Part shown: positions 26,414-34,549 of the stretch, piece by piece | How positions within the stretch are numbered: position 1 is the stretch's first letter | Layout: every line of letters starts with the position of its first letter | Origin: Tabrizicola fusiformis | GTDB lineage: Bacteria; Pseudomonadota; Alphaproteobacteria; Rhodobacterales; Rhodobacteraceae | Assembly: GCF_013328815.1 (NCBI RefSeq) | Contig: NZ_JABUHN010000006.1 | Location: forward strand, 236,860 to 300,859 | Direction: 5' to 3' | Length of the DNA: 64,000 bases | Program-made: the position numbers and the translations under genes | Notes under the pieces: generated by a model | What the model was told of the DNA's origin: nothing | Seen by the model: the letters and a program-made list of their open reading frames with translations, nothing else | Databases searched by the model: none

Positions 26414-26470
26414 CGTCGTTCTCCCTGATGCCGGCGGGGTCTTGAAAGCCCCTTGCGGCGAATCTTTTCC

Positions 26471-26484
26471 TGACCGTATGGTCA
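26471..26484. promoter_or_regulatory. RutR-type operator, box 1
   Basis: TGACCGTATGGTCA is a palindrome TGACC-N4-GGTCA flanked by a 3' A. It matches the published E. coli RutR consensus (TTGACCA-NN-TGGTCAA) in its arms. It lies 58 bp upstream of the ureidopropionase-type gene start. Confidence 0.85.
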
Positions 26485-26503
26485 AGTGAAGCGCACCACA
26501 ACC

Positions 26504-26517
26504 TGACCATACGGTCA
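26504..26517. promoter_or_regulatory. RutR-type operator, box 2
   Basis: TGACCATACGGTCA is the exact reverse complement of box 1, with its centre 33 bp away (three helical turns). It lies 26 bp before the TetR/RutR-like gene. The pair can control both divergent genes and permits cooperative binding on one DNA face. Confidence 0.85.
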
Positions 26518-26543
26518 ACACAAATCTTGCCCGGAAAGGACGC

Positions 26544-27176
26544 ATGGCCGAACCCGCCCGCCCCCTTCGCCGCAACGAGATTCGTCAGCAGAATGAAACG
26601 CTCATTTTGCAGGCGGCCGAAACGGTCTTTGCCGAGGCGGGCTTTGGCGGCGCCACGATGCAGTTGATCGCCGATATGGCGGGACTGCCCAAGGCCAACC
26701 TGCATTACTATTTCGCCACCAAGGAAGACCTTTACCGCCGGGTGGTGCAGAACATCTTTGAAATCTGGCTGCATGCGGCGGATTGCTTTGACAATGCCGC
26801 CGGCCCGGTCGAGGCGATCGGCGCCTATGTCGAGGCCAAGATGGAAATTTCGCGCCGCCACCCCAACGGCTCCAAGGTCTGGGCGTCCGAGGTGATGCAT
26901 GGCGCGCCGGTGATCCAGGACTATCTGGAAACCACGCTGCGCGACTGGACGGCGGGCCGCGCCGCGCTGATCCAGAACTGGATCGACGAAGGCAAAATGG
27001 CCCCGGTGGACCCGCAGCATCTGCTTTACATGCTCTGGGCCACGACACAGCATTACGCCGATTTCGGCCATCAGATCGAAACGCTGAACGGCGGCAGGCC
27101 GTTGAGCGATGCCGAATGGCGCGCGGCGACAGACAGCGTGAAGGCCATCCTGCTGCGCGGGATCGGCGCCGCCTGA
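26544..27176 (+). CDS. TetR-family regulator, RutR-like
   Basis: A 210-aa regulator. The N-terminal TetR helix-turn-helix is seen in AAETVFAEAGFGGATMQLIA and PKANLHYYFATKEDLYRRVV. The C-terminal domain (SRRHPNGSKVWASEVMHG; LLYMLWATTQHYADFGHQIE) matches the RutR ligand-binding class. E. coli RutR senses uracil and controls pyrimidine degradation; here two RutR-type boxes lie between it and the pyrimidine operon. AAGGA is four bases before ATG. Its stop overlaps the next gene's start (TGATG). Confidence 0.88.
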   Translation: MAEPARPLRRNEIRQQNETLILQAAETVFAEAGFGGATMQLIADMAGLPKANLHYYFATKEDLYRRVVQNIFEIWLHAADCFDNAAGPVEAIGAYVEAKMEISRRHPNGSKVWASEVMHGAPVIQDYLETTLRDWTAGRAALIQNWIDEGKMAPVDPQHLLYMLWATTQHYADFGHQIETLNGGRPLSDAEWRAATDSVKAILLRGIGAA

Positions 27177-28291
27177 TGCAGGGCGAAGGCGCGCCCGGCC
27201 CGCAGGACGCGCCGGGCGCTCTGGTGCTGATGATCCATGGCACATGGGGCGGGGCGGCCCCCTTTCTCGACGCAGGCTCGGCTCTGGCGAAACAGGTGCA
27301 GGCCGCCATCGGCCCGGGCGGTGAGTTGCGCCGTTTCGGCTGGTCGGGGCAGAACCGGATGTCCGCGCGGATTGCCGCCGCCGAAGAGTTGCAGCGCGTC
27401 ATTCTTGCCGAACCGGCGCGCGACATCACGCTGCTGGCGCACAGCCACGGCGGCTTTGTCGCACTGAAGGCGCTGGAAGATCCGGCGGCCGCCGCAAGGG
27501 TGGGCCGGGTGGTGCTGATGGCCGCGCCCTTCCTGCATTTTGAAGGCTCTCCGCAGCATCACCTGCTGGACGCTTTCGTGAATTTCCTTGCCGTTGCTGT
27601 GCTTTGCATGATTTTCTCGCATGGCATGGCACTTTGGCTGGATGTCAGCGCCTGGATCGACACGATCGGGGCCTTTGGCGCCCTTGTCGGGGCGGCCGCC
27701 AACCAGACCCTGCCGCTGGCCGCGGCCGAAGAGAATGCCAAGCGGCTGAATCTGGCGCCGGTGCCGGGGCCGCGGCTCTTGATCCTGCGGCATCCGGGGG
27801 ATGAGGTGGGCGCGCTGTTCGGGGCGGCTTCGCTCTTGCGGCTGATCCTGTCGCTGATCGGCTCGCTGCCGCTGCGGCTGGCGCCGGCCCTGATGATCGG
27901 GGCCTATCTGGCGTTTCTGGCCGTGATGTTCCTGAACCTTGGCTATCTTGCGGTCGATTTCCGCTGGATGATCGGGCTGACCCTGTTGCTCTATCTCCTG
28001 TTCAAGGCGATTTCACTGGCCGATTGGGCGGCGCGGATGGTGTTCGGCATCGATCTGCCGCGGCTGACGCGCGGGCTTTCGGTTCATGCCGACAGCGTGC
28101 CCTTTTCGGGCACCTTCCGCTTTCAACTCTCCAGCCAGCAACGCAACACCGGCCTGCCGCCCCCCATGACCGAGGTCACGGTCGCCACGGCCAACCGCCT
28201 GTTGCGCCGCACCCGCTTTATCCATCAGACGATCTACGAAGACCCCGACATCCTTGCGGGCATCGTGGCCTTCCTGCAAGACAGGGACTGA
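27176..28291 (+). CDS. Alpha/beta-hydrolase-fold protein with membrane segments
   Basis: A 371-aa protein. Near the N-terminus VLMIHGTWGG suggests an oxyanion loop, and LLAHSHGGFVAL carries the nucleophile-elbow pattern G/A-H-S-H-G-G with Ser as probable nucleophile. Several hydrophobic stretches follow: around residues 125-145, and two to three between about 225 and 290. It is therefore likely membrane-associated. The C-terminus FIHQTIYEDPDILAGIVAFL may hold the final catalytic His region. The ATG overlaps the RutR-like gene stop, so the pair is translationally coupled. Substrate unknown; lipase or esterase activity is the simplest reading. Confidence 0.7.
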   Translation: MQGEGAPGPQDAPGALVLMIHGTWGGAAPFLDAGSALAKQVQAAIGPGGELRRFGWSGQNRMSARIAAAEELQRVILAEPARDITLLAHSHGGFVALKALEDPAAAARVGRVVLMAAPFLHFEGSPQHHLLDAFVNFLAVAVLCMIFSHGMALWLDVSAWIDTIGAFGALVGAAANQTLPLAAAEENAKRLNLAPVPGPRLLILRHPGDEVGALFGAASLLRLILSLIGSLPLRLAPALMIGAYLAFLAVMFLNLGYLAVDFRWMIGLTLLLYLLFKAISLADWAARMVFGIDLPRLTRGLSVHADSVPFSGTFRFQLSSQQRNTGLPPPMTEVTVATANRLLRRTRFIHQTIYEDPDILAGIVAFLQDRD

Positions 28292-28312
28292 GGCACAGGG
28301 AGGAAGACCGGA

Positions 28313-28771
28313 ATGGATGAAATCAGCACCCTAAAGGCCGAGGCCGCCGAATTGGTGCTGCCCGCCTTTGACGAGGCGGCGGCGCTGGATCTGGGCGCGC
28401 GGCTGGTGGCGCTGGCCCGCGCCGGGGCCTTGCCGGTGGTGATCGACATTCGCACGCCCGACCGCACGCTGTTTCACGCTGCCCTGCCCGGCTCGGCCCC
28501 GCTGAACGACCTCTGGGCCCGGCGCAAAAGTGCGACGGCGCTCGTCTATCAGCAAAGCTCGCTGCTGGTCGGGCTGATGCTGCGCGCCAAGGGCGACACG
28601 CTGGCGCAGAACGGGCTGGACCCGGCGGATCATGCCGACCATGGCGGCGCGGTGCCGATCCGTGTTGCGGGCACCGGCGTTGTGGCGGTGGCGACCGTTT
28701 CGGGCCTGCCCTCGCGCGAGGATCACGCGCTGGTGGTGCAGGCGCTGCGCGCCATGCGGACGCAAGGCTGA
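28313..28771 (+). CDS. HbpS/GlcG-like (UPF0303, heme-degrading domain family) protein
   Basis: A 152-aa protein of the DUF336/UPF0303 fold. The pattern includes GALPVVIDIRTPDRTLFHAA, a LNDLWARRKSATAL helix, and the C-terminal GGAVPIRVAGTGVVAVATVS with GLPSREDHALVV. Related proteins bind heme or corrinoids, or act as accessory factors, without a settled enzymatic role. It starts 21 bp after the alpha/beta hydrolase and is probably in the same transcript as the RutR-like gene. A 25-bp palindrome lies just past its stop. Confidence 0.82.
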   Translation: MDEISTLKAEAAELVLPAFDEAAALDLGARLVALARAGALPVVIDIRTPDRTLFHAALPGSAPLNDLWARRKSATALVYQQSSLLVGLMLRAKGDTLAQNGLDPADHADHGGAVPIRVAGTGVVAVATVSGLPSREDHALVVQALRAMRTQG

Positions 28772-28787
28772 TCCGGGGCGCGCGCCC

Positions 28788-28812
28788 GAAAATTCTTCGC
28801 CGAAGAATTTTC
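28788..28812. repeat. AT-rich palindrome in GC-rich DNA
   Basis: GAAAATTCTTCG and CGAAGAATTTTC are perfect 12-bp arms around a single C, 16 bp after the HbpS-like gene. Its A/T content and TTCTTCG core match the palindromes at 34488-34533. It may terminate transcription in both directions or be a small interspersed repeat. Confidence 0.7.
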
Positions 28813-28895
28813 TGCCGCCCGCACCTGCCCCTTGCCGTTTGCAACCTGCCCGGCTTTCGGCCAATCTGCCCCGCCAGAGGCAGCAAGACGGACCC

Positions 28896-29501
28896 ATGAC
28901 CAAACCCCGCACCCGCATTCAGGCCCGCAACTCGGCCACCATTCTTGACGCGGCGCTTGACGTGTTTTCGCAGCACGGCTTTCGCGGTGCCACGCTGGAC
29001 CAGATCGCCGAGGTGGCGGGGCTGTCCAAGCCGAACCTGCTGTATTACTTCCCCTCGAAAGAGGCGGTGCATGGCGCGCTCTTGTCGCGGCTGCTGACGA
29101 CCTGGCTCGACCCCTTGCGCGCGATGAACCCCGAAGGGGAGCCGGTGGCAGAAATCCTGGGCTATGTTCGGCGCAAACTGCAATTGTCGCGCGATTTCCC
29201 CCGCGAAAGCCGGCTATTCGCCAATGAGATCCTGCAAGGCGCGCCGCGGATCCTGCCCGCCATCGAGGGCGAGCTGAAGGCGCTGGTCGATGCCCGCAGC
29301 CTGCTTCTGACCCGCTGGATGGATGAGGGGCGCATTGCCCGCCTGCCGCCGCATCATCTGATCTTCTCGATCTGGGCCCTGACGCAGCATTATGCCGATT
29401 TCGATGTGCAGGTCCGTGCCGTCCTTGGCCCCGACCATGACCCTTTCGCCGAGGCGGAAGGGTTTTTGGAGGTGCTGTTCACGCGGCTGCTCGCGCCCTG
29501 A
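28896..29501 (+). CDS. TetR-family regulator, second RutR-like protein
   Basis: A 201-aa TetR-family protein with the same architecture as the gene at 26544. The N-terminal domain has ARNSATILDAALDVFSQHGF and SKPNLLYYFPSKEAVHGALL. The ligand domain has SRDFPRESRLFANEILQGAP and LIFSIWALTQHYADFDVQV, matching the other copy segment by segment. Two paralogous RutR-like regulators within 2.4 kb suggest a split of ligand or target. No TGACC-N4-GGTCA box precedes this one. ATG 28896 is preferred over the longer upstream frame, which runs through the palindrome. Confidence 0.85.
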   Translation: MTKPRTRIQARNSATILDAALDVFSQHGFRGATLDQIAEVAGLSKPNLLYYFPSKEAVHGALLSRLLTTWLDPLRAMNPEGEPVAEILGYVRRKLQLSRDFPRESRLFANEILQGAPRILPAIEGELKALVDARSLLLTRWMDEGRIARLPPHHLIFSIWALTQHYADFDVQVRAVLGPDHDPFAEAEGFLEVLFTRLLAP

Positions 29502-29507
29502 GGCCGC

Positions 29508-29951
29508 TCATTTGCCGGTGGAGCAGACGACATCGGCGCGGAATTCCCGCAGGTTGTTCATATATTGCCCCGCTGTCAGCGAAACCAGCGTGCCGCCGCC
29601 GCCTTCGCGCACCGTCAGGCGCTGCGTCAGCTCATTGGCGGTGGTGGGGCTGTAGGACAGTTTCGGATCGCGCGGCAGCGATTTGACGCGCCACAGGATC
29701 GTCAGCCGGATATCGTTGAAAGTCTCGATCTTGCCCTTGATCGGCCCGTTGGTGACCTTGGCCGTCAGATCGTCGCGTATTTCGGCAATGCCGCTGTCGG
29801 TATCCAGTTCAACCTTGATCCGGCTTGGCTGAAAATAGCTGTTCATCCGCGCGCCGACCTTGCAATCAAGCTGGATCACGGTGGCCTGCGCCGGTGTATC
29901 CCCCGCAATCGCCATCCACAGGCCGACAAGCCCGCCGAACCTTGCCATCAT
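29508..29951 (-). CDS. Small secreted protein with paired cysteines (unknown function)
   Basis: About 147 aa from ATG 29951; ATG 29948 and a GTG at 29969 are alternatives, none with a decisive Shine-Dalgarno. A signal peptide ends near DTPAQA, after which VIQLDCKVG starts the mature protein. One Cys at the start and one four residues from the C-terminus (ADVVCSTGK) would close a disulfide. The body is beta-rich with no recognised motif. It resembles the neighbour at 30104 in layout (LDCK/HHCK start, C near the end), so the two are probable distant paralogues. Confidence 0.6.
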   Translation of the reverse strand: MMARFGGLVGLWMAIAGDTPAQATVIQLDCKVGARMNSYFQPSRIKVELDTDSGIAEIRDDLTAKVTNGPIKGKIETFNDIRLTILWRVKSLPRDPKLSYSPTTANELTQRLTVREGGGGTLVSLTAGQYMNNLREFRADVVCSTGK

Positions 29952-30103
29952 CACGCCCACCCCTTGCACTTGCCCCGAATCCCCCGTTTCCGAAGACTGG
30001 CAGGACGGCGCGCATTTTCAAGCCTGTGCTGCTCGCAAGGGGGCGGCGCGCATGACTTTTCAGGCGAAGTGCCACGCGGCGCGGCTCATACCCTGCCCGC
30101 CGG

Positions 30104-30511
30104 TCATTTGGCGATCTTGCATGTCCCGGTCGAGGTGTAGTGGTTGGTATATCCCAGCGCCTGCGCCGAAATCGTCGCCGCACCATCCGCCTTTTGCCGG
30201 GTCAGCCGGTATTTCACGGTGGCATTGGTTCCGACATGGGTGACCTTGAGCTTCCAGGCATAGCTGATCTTGGTCTTGCTGTCGGCGACCACCTCGGCCG
30301 TGAGGGGTCTGCGGCCGTTGTAATTGTTGATCAGCGGGTCAAGGACAAGCGCGGTGCTTTCGCCCTTCTTGTGTTCGATGAAAACATCCGAAGCGATGAA
30401 CCCGCCATCCGCAGCCTTCACCGCAATCTTGCAGTGATGAACCTCGGCCAAGGCGGGCTGCGCCAAAAGGGCCGCACCAGACAGCGCGCCCAGAATCCAT
30501 CCGTAGTTCAT
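30104..30511 (-). CDS. Small secreted protein, putative paralogue of the next gene
   Basis: A 135-aa protein with signal peptide MNYGWILGALSGAALLAQPALA and a mature start EVHHCKIAVKAADGG. The C-terminus YTSTGTCKIAK supplies the second Cys. The intervening sequence is beta-strand rich. GGGGG lies six bases before ATG 30511. No known family. It forms a tandem minus-strand pair with the gene at 29508, about 150 bp apart, and shares its size, charge pattern and Cys placement. Confidence 0.65.
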   Translation of the reverse strand: MNYGWILGALSGAALLAQPALAEVHHCKIAVKAADGGFIASDVFIEHKKGESTALVLDPLINNYNGRRPLTAEVVADSKTKISYAWKLKVTHVGTNATVKYRLTRQKADGAATISAQALGYTNHYTSTGTCKIAK

Positions 30512-30619
30512 CGCAATCCCCCTGCCTGAGAACACCAGAACGGGGGGAGCCGGAAAACAGATCGACCCACCCGCCCCCGAGGGGGAGAGTGGGTCAGCTC
30601 TGTCGGCCCTGTCAACAGA

Positions 30620-31174
30620 TCAGGCGTGCAACTCGCTGCCCGGCATGGCCGAATGGGTCAGGAGCCCCATCACATAGCCCGCGACCGAGCGGAAACAGAC
30701 CAGCGTAAAGCCGCCGTCCTGCGCCCAGACCGCCGCCGCCACCTGTGCCGCACGCGACCGGCGGAGTTCGCCGGGTTCCAGCGTGGCAAAGTCCACCGGC
30801 ATCAGCTTGGCCAGCACCTGCGTTGCCTTGTCGCCTTCCACCCGGAACACCGCCCGCGCGTCCGAGACATCCGCGGCAAGGTGGTGTGCCCCCGCCAGCG
30901 CCCCGGCAATCGCCGCCAGCGCCGCCGCCACCTGATCATAGGGCAGCACCAGCAGATATTCGTCCGGGCTCATCCAGCCCGCCGCGCGATCCCCGTTGAT
31001 CACCACGCGGCGCGCGGCCGGAACAGCGCAGCCGGTGGCCGCACTGATGGCCGCGGCCAGCCCCGCCGCATCGGGCTTGGCCCGCAGCGTGATCATGCCA
31101 AGGGGGCCGATTTCGCGGATACTGGCAAAACCGTCATAGCTTGCGCCCGAAAGCGCCGAAATCGGATCAGCCAT
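30620..31174 (-). CDS. soxG: Sarcosine oxidase, gamma subunit
   Basis: A 184-aa subunit of heterotetrameric sarcosine oxidase, which oxidatively demethylates N-methylglycine using FAD, FMN, NAD and tetrahydrofolate. It has an aminomethyltransferase-like fold: MISPDEYLLV-type segment WMSPDEYLLVLPY and DVSDARAVFRVEGDKATQVL. The start MADPISALSG at 31174 overlaps the end of soxA by 8 nt. Last gene of soxBDAG. Confidence 0.9.
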   Translation of the reverse strand: MADPISALSGASYDGFASIREIGPLGMITLRAKPDAAGLAAAISAATGCAVPAARRVVINGDRAAGWMSPDEYLLVLPYDQVAAALAAIAGALAGAHHLAADVSDARAVFRVEGDKATQVLAKLMPVDFATLEPGELRRSRAAQVAAAVWAQDGGFTLVCFRSVAGYVMGLLTHSAMPGSELHA

Positions 31175-34139
31175 TCCCCTTCTCCCCTTCCTTGTCATAG
31201 AACACCGGATCACAGACCCGGGCCTGCACCGTGCCGCCGCCCATCTTGGTGAACTCGACCACCTCGCCGATCCGGTCCAGACCGCCGCGGATCAGGCCCA
31301 TGGCAATGCCCTTGCCCAAAGTCGGGCTGTGATAGGTCGAGGTGACGCGGCCTTGGGTGTTGCGCTGGCCGTTGGGGTTGTGCCCCGCAGCCGGGATATA
31401 GGCGCCGTCGGGAATGACGGACCCGTCCAGCGTTTCAAACCCCGCCAGTTTCCAGCGGTCGGCCCGGGCGAGATAAACCCGCTCCTGCCCGCGCTTGCCC
31501 AGATAATCCGCCTTCTTCTTGGAAATCGCCCAGCCGAGGTTGAGGTCTTGCGGAATCACCGTGCCATCGGTTTCATCGCCGATCATGATGAAGCCCTTTT
31601 CGGCGCGCATGACGTGCATCGCCTCGGTGCCATAGGGCTGCACCCCGAACTCGGCCCCCGCCGCGATCAGCGCCTGCCAGAGGGCAAGGCCATGGCTGGC
31701 CGGAACCGCGATTTCATAGCTGAGTTCGCCCGAGAAGCTGATGCGATGCACCCGTGCCGGAAGCCCGCCCAGATGGCCCTCGACAAAGGCCATGAAAGGC
31801 AGCGCCTCTTTCGAGACATCCATGCCGCCCAGCTTTTCCAGCACTTTGCGGGCATTGGGGCCCGCCACGGCGATCTGGGCATATTGCTCGGTCACATTGG
31901 CGGTATAGACCTGCCAATCCCACCATTCGCATTGCAGCCAGTCCTCCATCCAGCCATGGATCCGGTCCGCCCCGCCCGAGGTGGTGTGGCAAAGCCAGCT
32001 ATCCTCGGTCAGACGCACGACCACGCCGTCATCCGACAGGAAGCCCTGCTCGTTGCACATCAGGCCATAGCGGCACTTGCCCACCGGCAGGGTGGACATG
32101 ACATTGGTGTAAAGCATGTCGAGGAAGCGGCCCGCATCCGGCCCCTTGACGATGATCTTGCCCAGGGTCGAGGCGTCCAGCATCCCCACCGCCTTGCGGG
32201 TGTTGAGGATTTCGCGGTGGACCGCCTGTTCATGGCTTTCGCCCGCCTTCGGGTAGCAATAGGGCCGCCGCCAGAGGCCGACCGGCTCCATATAGGCGCC
32301 CTGCGCTTCGTGCCAGGCGTGGATCGGGCTGCGGCGCAGCGGCTGGAATATCTCGTCGCGGGCTTCGCCAGCCAGCGCGCCGAGCGTGACGGGCGTATAG
32401 GGCGGGCGGAAAGTGGTGGTGCCGACCTGCGGAATACCTTCATTCAGCGACTGAGCAAGCACGGCAAGGCCGTTGATATTGCTGAGCTTCCCCTGATCCG
32501 TCGCCATGCCCAGCGTGGTATAGCGCTTGGTGTGTTCGACGCTCGTATACCCCTCGCGCGCCGCAAGCTGCACGTCCGAGACCTTCACGTCGTTCTGATA
32601 ATCCAGCCACATCTTCATCTTGAGCGCCGGACCGGCGCCCTGCGGCATGATCCAGACCGGCTCCATCGCGGCCTCTTCCACCGCTTCGGCCTTAGCCTCG
32701 CCGCCCATCTGGGCCGCGACATCGGCCAGCGCCGCCGCCGCCGTCAGCGCGCCATTGGCGGCGCCGACCACGGTGACCATGGCCGAACCGTCATGGTTGG
32801 TCGGCGGGCGCTTGGGGTCGGGGCGGAAATGCGCCTGCGCCTCGTCCCAGATCAGTTTGCCGCCGCAATGGCTCCACAGATGCACCACCGGCGACCAGCC
32901 GCCCGACATGGCAACCGCGTCGCAACCGATTTCGTCCAGCACGGCCCCTTCACCGGCCTGCAGGCCGATGGCAACGCCAGTCACCCGTTTGCCGCCCTTG
33001 ACCTTGACCACGGCCCGGCCCGCTTCAACCCGGATGCCCATGGCACGCGCCTTGGCGGGCAGCGCGCCCGTCACCGATGCGCGGGCGTCGATGATCGCCG
33101 GAACCTCAAGCCCCGCCTCTTTCAGCGCAATCGCCGTGCGGTAAGCGTCGTCATTGTTGGTGACAACCACCGTGCGGTCACCCGGCGAGACAGCAAAATT
33201 CACCGTATAGTCGCGCACGGCCCCGGCCAGCATCACGCCCGGCAGATCATTGCCCGCAAAGGACAGGGGCCGCTCCAAGGCGCCGGTGGCCGCAATGATC
33301 CGCCCGGTGCGGATGCGCCAGAGCCGGTGCTTCGGCCTCCCGTCGCCGGGGGTGTGGTCGGCCACCTTCTCATCCGCCAGCACATAGCCGTGGTCATAGA
33401 CCCCGGCGGCCTTGCAGCGGTTGCGGATCGTGACATTCTGCATTTCGCCAAGGGCTTGCAGCGCGTCCTTCACCCAAGCCTCGGCAGGTTTTCCGTCGAT
33501 CACATCGCCGTCCACCGGCGCGCGGCCGCCCCAATGGGCGGTCTGTTCCAGCAGGATCACCCGGGCACCCGAGCGCCCCGCAACCAGCGCGGCCTGCAAG
33601 CCCGCAATGCCGCCGCCCACGACCAGCAGATCGCAGAAGGCATAGGCTTGTTCGTAACGATCGGCATCACGGTCCTTCGGGGCTTTGCCCAGACCGGCGG
33701 ATTGCCGGATGATCGGCTCGAACACATGTTTCCACGCGGCGCGCGGATGGATGAAGGTCTTGTAATAGAAGCCCGCAGGCAGGAAACGGGCGACATAGTT
33801 GTTCGCCACGCCCACATCGAATTCAAGGCTCGGCCAGTGGTTCTGGCTGGCGGCCTCAAGCCCGGCGAAAAGCTCGGTCGTAGTGGTCCGCTGGTTCGGC
33901 TCCAGACGGCTGCCGGAACCAAGGTTGACCAGCGCATTCGGCTCTTCCGCACCGCTGGCGACAATGCCGCGCGGGCGGTGATATTTGAAGCTGCGCCCGA
34001 CCAGCATCTGGTCATTGGCCAGAAGGGCCGCCGCCAGCGTATCACCGGCAAAGCCGGTCATACGCTTGCCGTTGAAGGAGAAGCCTTGGGTCTTGGTGCG
34101 GTCGATCAGACGACCGCCTTTGGCAAGCCGGGTGCTCAT
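31167..34139 (-). CDS. soxA: Sarcosine oxidase, alpha subunit
   Basis: A 990-aa subunit binding NAD and tetrahydrofolate. The N-terminus has the Fer2_4-like KTQGFSFNGKRMTGFAGDTL and GRSFKYHRPRGI. A dinucleotide-binding segment, VVGGGIAGLQAALVAGRSGA, sits near residue 172. The C-terminal ~380 residues are a glycine-cleavage T-protein (aminomethyltransferase) domain that captures formaldehyde as methylene-THF (DASTLGKIIVKGPDAGRFLD). Length and domain order are standard. It overlaps soxD by 4 nt and soxG by 8 nt. Confidence 0.95.
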   Translation of the reverse strand: MSTRLAKGGRLIDRTKTQGFSFNGKRMTGFAGDTLAAALLANDQMLVGRSFKYHRPRGIVASGAEEPNALVNLGSGSRLEPNQRTTTTELFAGLEAASQNHWPSLEFDVGVANNYVARFLPAGFYYKTFIHPRAAWKHVFEPIIRQSAGLGKAPKDRDADRYEQAYAFCDLLVVGGGIAGLQAALVAGRSGARVILLEQTAHWGGRAPVDGDVIDGKPAEAWVKDALQALGEMQNVTIRNRCKAAGVYDHGYVLADEKVADHTPGDGRPKHRLWRIRTGRIIAATGALERPLSFAGNDLPGVMLAGAVRDYTVNFAVSPGDRTVVVTNNDDAYRTAIALKEAGLEVPAIIDARASVTGALPAKARAMGIRVEAGRAVVKVKGGKRVTGVAIGLQAGEGAVLDEIGCDAVAMSGGWSPVVHLWSHCGGKLIWDEAQAHFRPDPKRPPTNHDGSAMVTVVGAANGALTAAAALADVAAQMGGEAKAEAVEEAAMEPVWIMPQGAGPALKMKMWLDYQNDVKVSDVQLAAREGYTSVEHTKRYTTLGMATDQGKLSNINGLAVLAQSLNEGIPQVGTTTFRPPYTPVTLGALAGEARDEIFQPLRRSPIHAWHEAQGAYMEPVGLWRRPYCYPKAGESHEQAVHREILNTRKAVGMLDASTLGKIIVKGPDAGRFLDMLYTNVMSTLPVGKCRYGLMCNEQGFLSDDGVVVRLTEDSWLCHTTSGGADRIHGWMEDWLQCEWWDWQVYTANVTEQYAQIAVAGPNARKVLEKLGGMDVSKEALPFMAFVEGHLGGLPARVHRISFSGELSYEIAVPASHGLALWQALIAAGAEFGVQPYGTEAMHVMRAEKGFIMIGDETDGTVIPQDLNLGWAISKKKADYLGKRGQERVYLARADRWKLAGFETLDGSVIPDGAYIPAAGHNPNGQRNTQGRVTSTYHSPTLGKGIAMGLIRGGLDRIGEVVEFTKMGGGTVQARVCDPVFYDKEGEKGNG

Positions 34140-34459
34140 TTGTAACCACTCCAGTCGGGGCGCTTGGCCTTGATCTTCGCCACAAGGTCGGCGGGCGGTT
34201 CAGAGGATTGCGCGGGATAGGTGCCGAACACCTCCAGCGTGGCAGTGCAGCGGGCGGCGAGGAACCACTTGCCGCAGCCATAGGCATGGCGCCAGCGTTC
34301 AAAATGCACGCCTTTGGGGTTCTTGCGGGCGAACATATAGTCGTTGAACTCGTCATCCGACGAGCCGGGGCCGAAGCGCTTCAGATGCGCCTCATAGCCC
34401 GGCGAAAGCTCGGTTTCCTCGGCTTTGACGCCGCAGTAGGGGCATTCAAGGATGAGCAT
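34136..34459 (-). CDS. soxD: Sarcosine oxidase, delta subunit
   Basis: A 107-aa zinc-binding subunit. CPYCG at residues 6-10 and, further on, HFERWRHAYGCGKWFLAARC supply the Cys/His ligands. The start MLILECPYCG at 34459 has GGAG seven bases upstream. It overlaps soxA by 4 nt. The 90 bp between it and soxB hold two fused 24-bp palindromes. Confidence 0.93.
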   Translation of the reverse strand: MLILECPYCGVKAEETELSPGYEAHLKRFGPGSSDDEFNDYMFARKNPKGVHFERWRHAYGCGKWFLAARCTATLEVFGTYPAQSSEPPADLVAKIKAKRPDWSGYK

Positions 34460-34487
34460 GGAAGCGCTCCATTTCCGCGGCCGCGCC

Positions 34488-34533
34488 GCAAAAGTTTTCG
34501 AAAACTTTTGCAAATTTCTTCGAAGAAATTTGC
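34488..34533. repeat. Two overlapping 24-bp perfect palindromes inside soxBDAG
   Basis: Palindrome 1 (34488-34511) has arms GCAAAAGTTTTC / GAAAACTTTTGC. Palindrome 2 (34510-34533) has arms GCAAATTTCTTC / GAAGAAATTTGC. They share the GC dinucleotide at 34510-34511. In RNA they would fold into adjacent AU-rich hairpins between soxB and soxD, able to attenuate transcription or protect the soxB message. Confidence 0.9.
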
Positions 34534-34549
34534 GTGGTGATTGCGGACA

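Noticed and set aside
28772..28895. RutR-type box before the second TetR gene
   Set aside because: No TGACC-N4-GGTCA or close variant found; only the AT-rich palindrome is present.
31329..34145. 938-codon open frame antisense to soxA
   Set aside because: Composition is that of an antisense shadow, and soxA is supported by motifs, length and operon position.
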